A program made the translations under genes and the position numbers. Of a stretch of 5,280 nucleotides of DNA, positions 5,181 to 5,280 are shown piece by piece. The notes beneath the pieces were generated by a model. That model saw only the letters and a list, made by a program, of their open reading frames with translations. It did not search any database and was not told the origin of the DNA. How positions within the stretch are numbered: position 1 is the first letter of the stretch; the number at the start of each line of letters is the position of its first letter. Source of the stretch: Bacteroidales bacterium (GTDB lineage Bacteria; Bacteroidota; Bacteroidia; Bacteroidales; UBA10428); assembly GCA_016926235.1 (NCBI GenBank), contig JAFGOZ010000482.1:1-5280 (forward strand). The letters are read 5' to 3'.

Positions 5181-5231
5181 CACCAGATAACGCCTGACTT
5201 TTACTAAAATAGGTTTACACTTTTCGTGTTA
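5181..5231 (-). repeat. Possible attC-like site of module D, short or divergent
   Basis: On the minus strand GGCGTTATCTGGTG (5194-5181) has the CGTT closing end seen in palindromes 1-3 and sits where a cassette would begin. About 30 nt further out, TTTAACACG (5233-5225) resembles the AACACG opening end, which would make a site of only about 50 bp. A small hairpin, TACAC and GTGTTA around TTTTC, lies at 5216-5231. The inner arms show little pairing, so this is uncertain. The CGTT end does not complement the module D remnant at 4365-4387 beyond TAAC and CACC. Confidence 0.35.
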
Positions 5232-5280
5232 AAAATATTCATATTTATTATCTAAAAACTTTGTTCGAAAATCATTTTTA
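5229..5280 (-). CDS. Possible C-terminal tail of a gene running off the right edge
   Basis: One minus-strand frame is open from the edge for 16 codons and ends with TAA at 5231-5229, reading KNDFRTKFLDNKYEYF. The stop overlaps the AACACG-like end of the possible right-hand site, the same placement as the stops of other genes in this array next to their palindromes. An open stretch this short could be chance. Confidence 0.3.
   Translation of the reverse strand, partial: KNDFRTKFLDNKYEYF

Overview
The window is AT-rich (roughly one third G+C by eye). It has a TAnnTTTG-type promoter element, weak or absent Shine-Dalgarno sequences before most genes, and SUKH, HEPN and nucleotidyltransferase genes of the kind common in accessory DNA of Bacteroidota. 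The likely source is a member of that phylum (Flavobacteriia or Cytophagia-like); no marker gene is present to prove it. Every credible gene lies on the minus strand, so the region reads from right to left.

The layout is a series of two-gene modules separated by long imperfect palindromes of about 140 bp. Reading on the minus strand: (D) a nucleotidyltransferase plus HEPN protein pair (5100 to 4388); a damaged palindrome at about 4365-4387; (C) a HEPN-motif protein whose first codons are missing, then a protein with two probable small beta-barrel domains (4268 to 3099); palindrome 3 (2955-3098); (B) a SUKH/SMI1-KNR4 immunity-type protein overlapping a HEPN-like protein of unknown function (2936 to 1684); palindrome 2 (1543-1680); (A) a signal-peptide plus transmembrane protein followed by a small multi-pass membrane protein (1526 to 290); palindrome 1 (98-237); then the first codons of another gene at the left edge. 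A possible gene tail and a fifth recombination-like site sit at the right edge.

The palindromes behave like integron attC sites. Each begins with a ...AAC-ACG end and finishes with a CGTT... end. The variable bases next to these ends are complementary across a gene module (10 of 10 for modules A and B) and less so within palindrome 2. That is the pattern left when circular cassettes, each carrying its own split site, are inserted side by side. No integrase, attI site or other recombinase lies in the window, so calling it an integron cassette array is an inference.

The cargo is defence- or conflict-like: a HEPN/MNT toxin-antitoxin type pair, two further proteins with HEPN-like motifs, an orphan SUKH immunity-type gene, and a membrane pair of unknown role. 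The most notable points are the cassette signature, the two-gene content of each cassette, the deletion that fused a palindrome remnant to a headless gene at about 4365, and the uncharacterised gene pairs in modules A, B and C.
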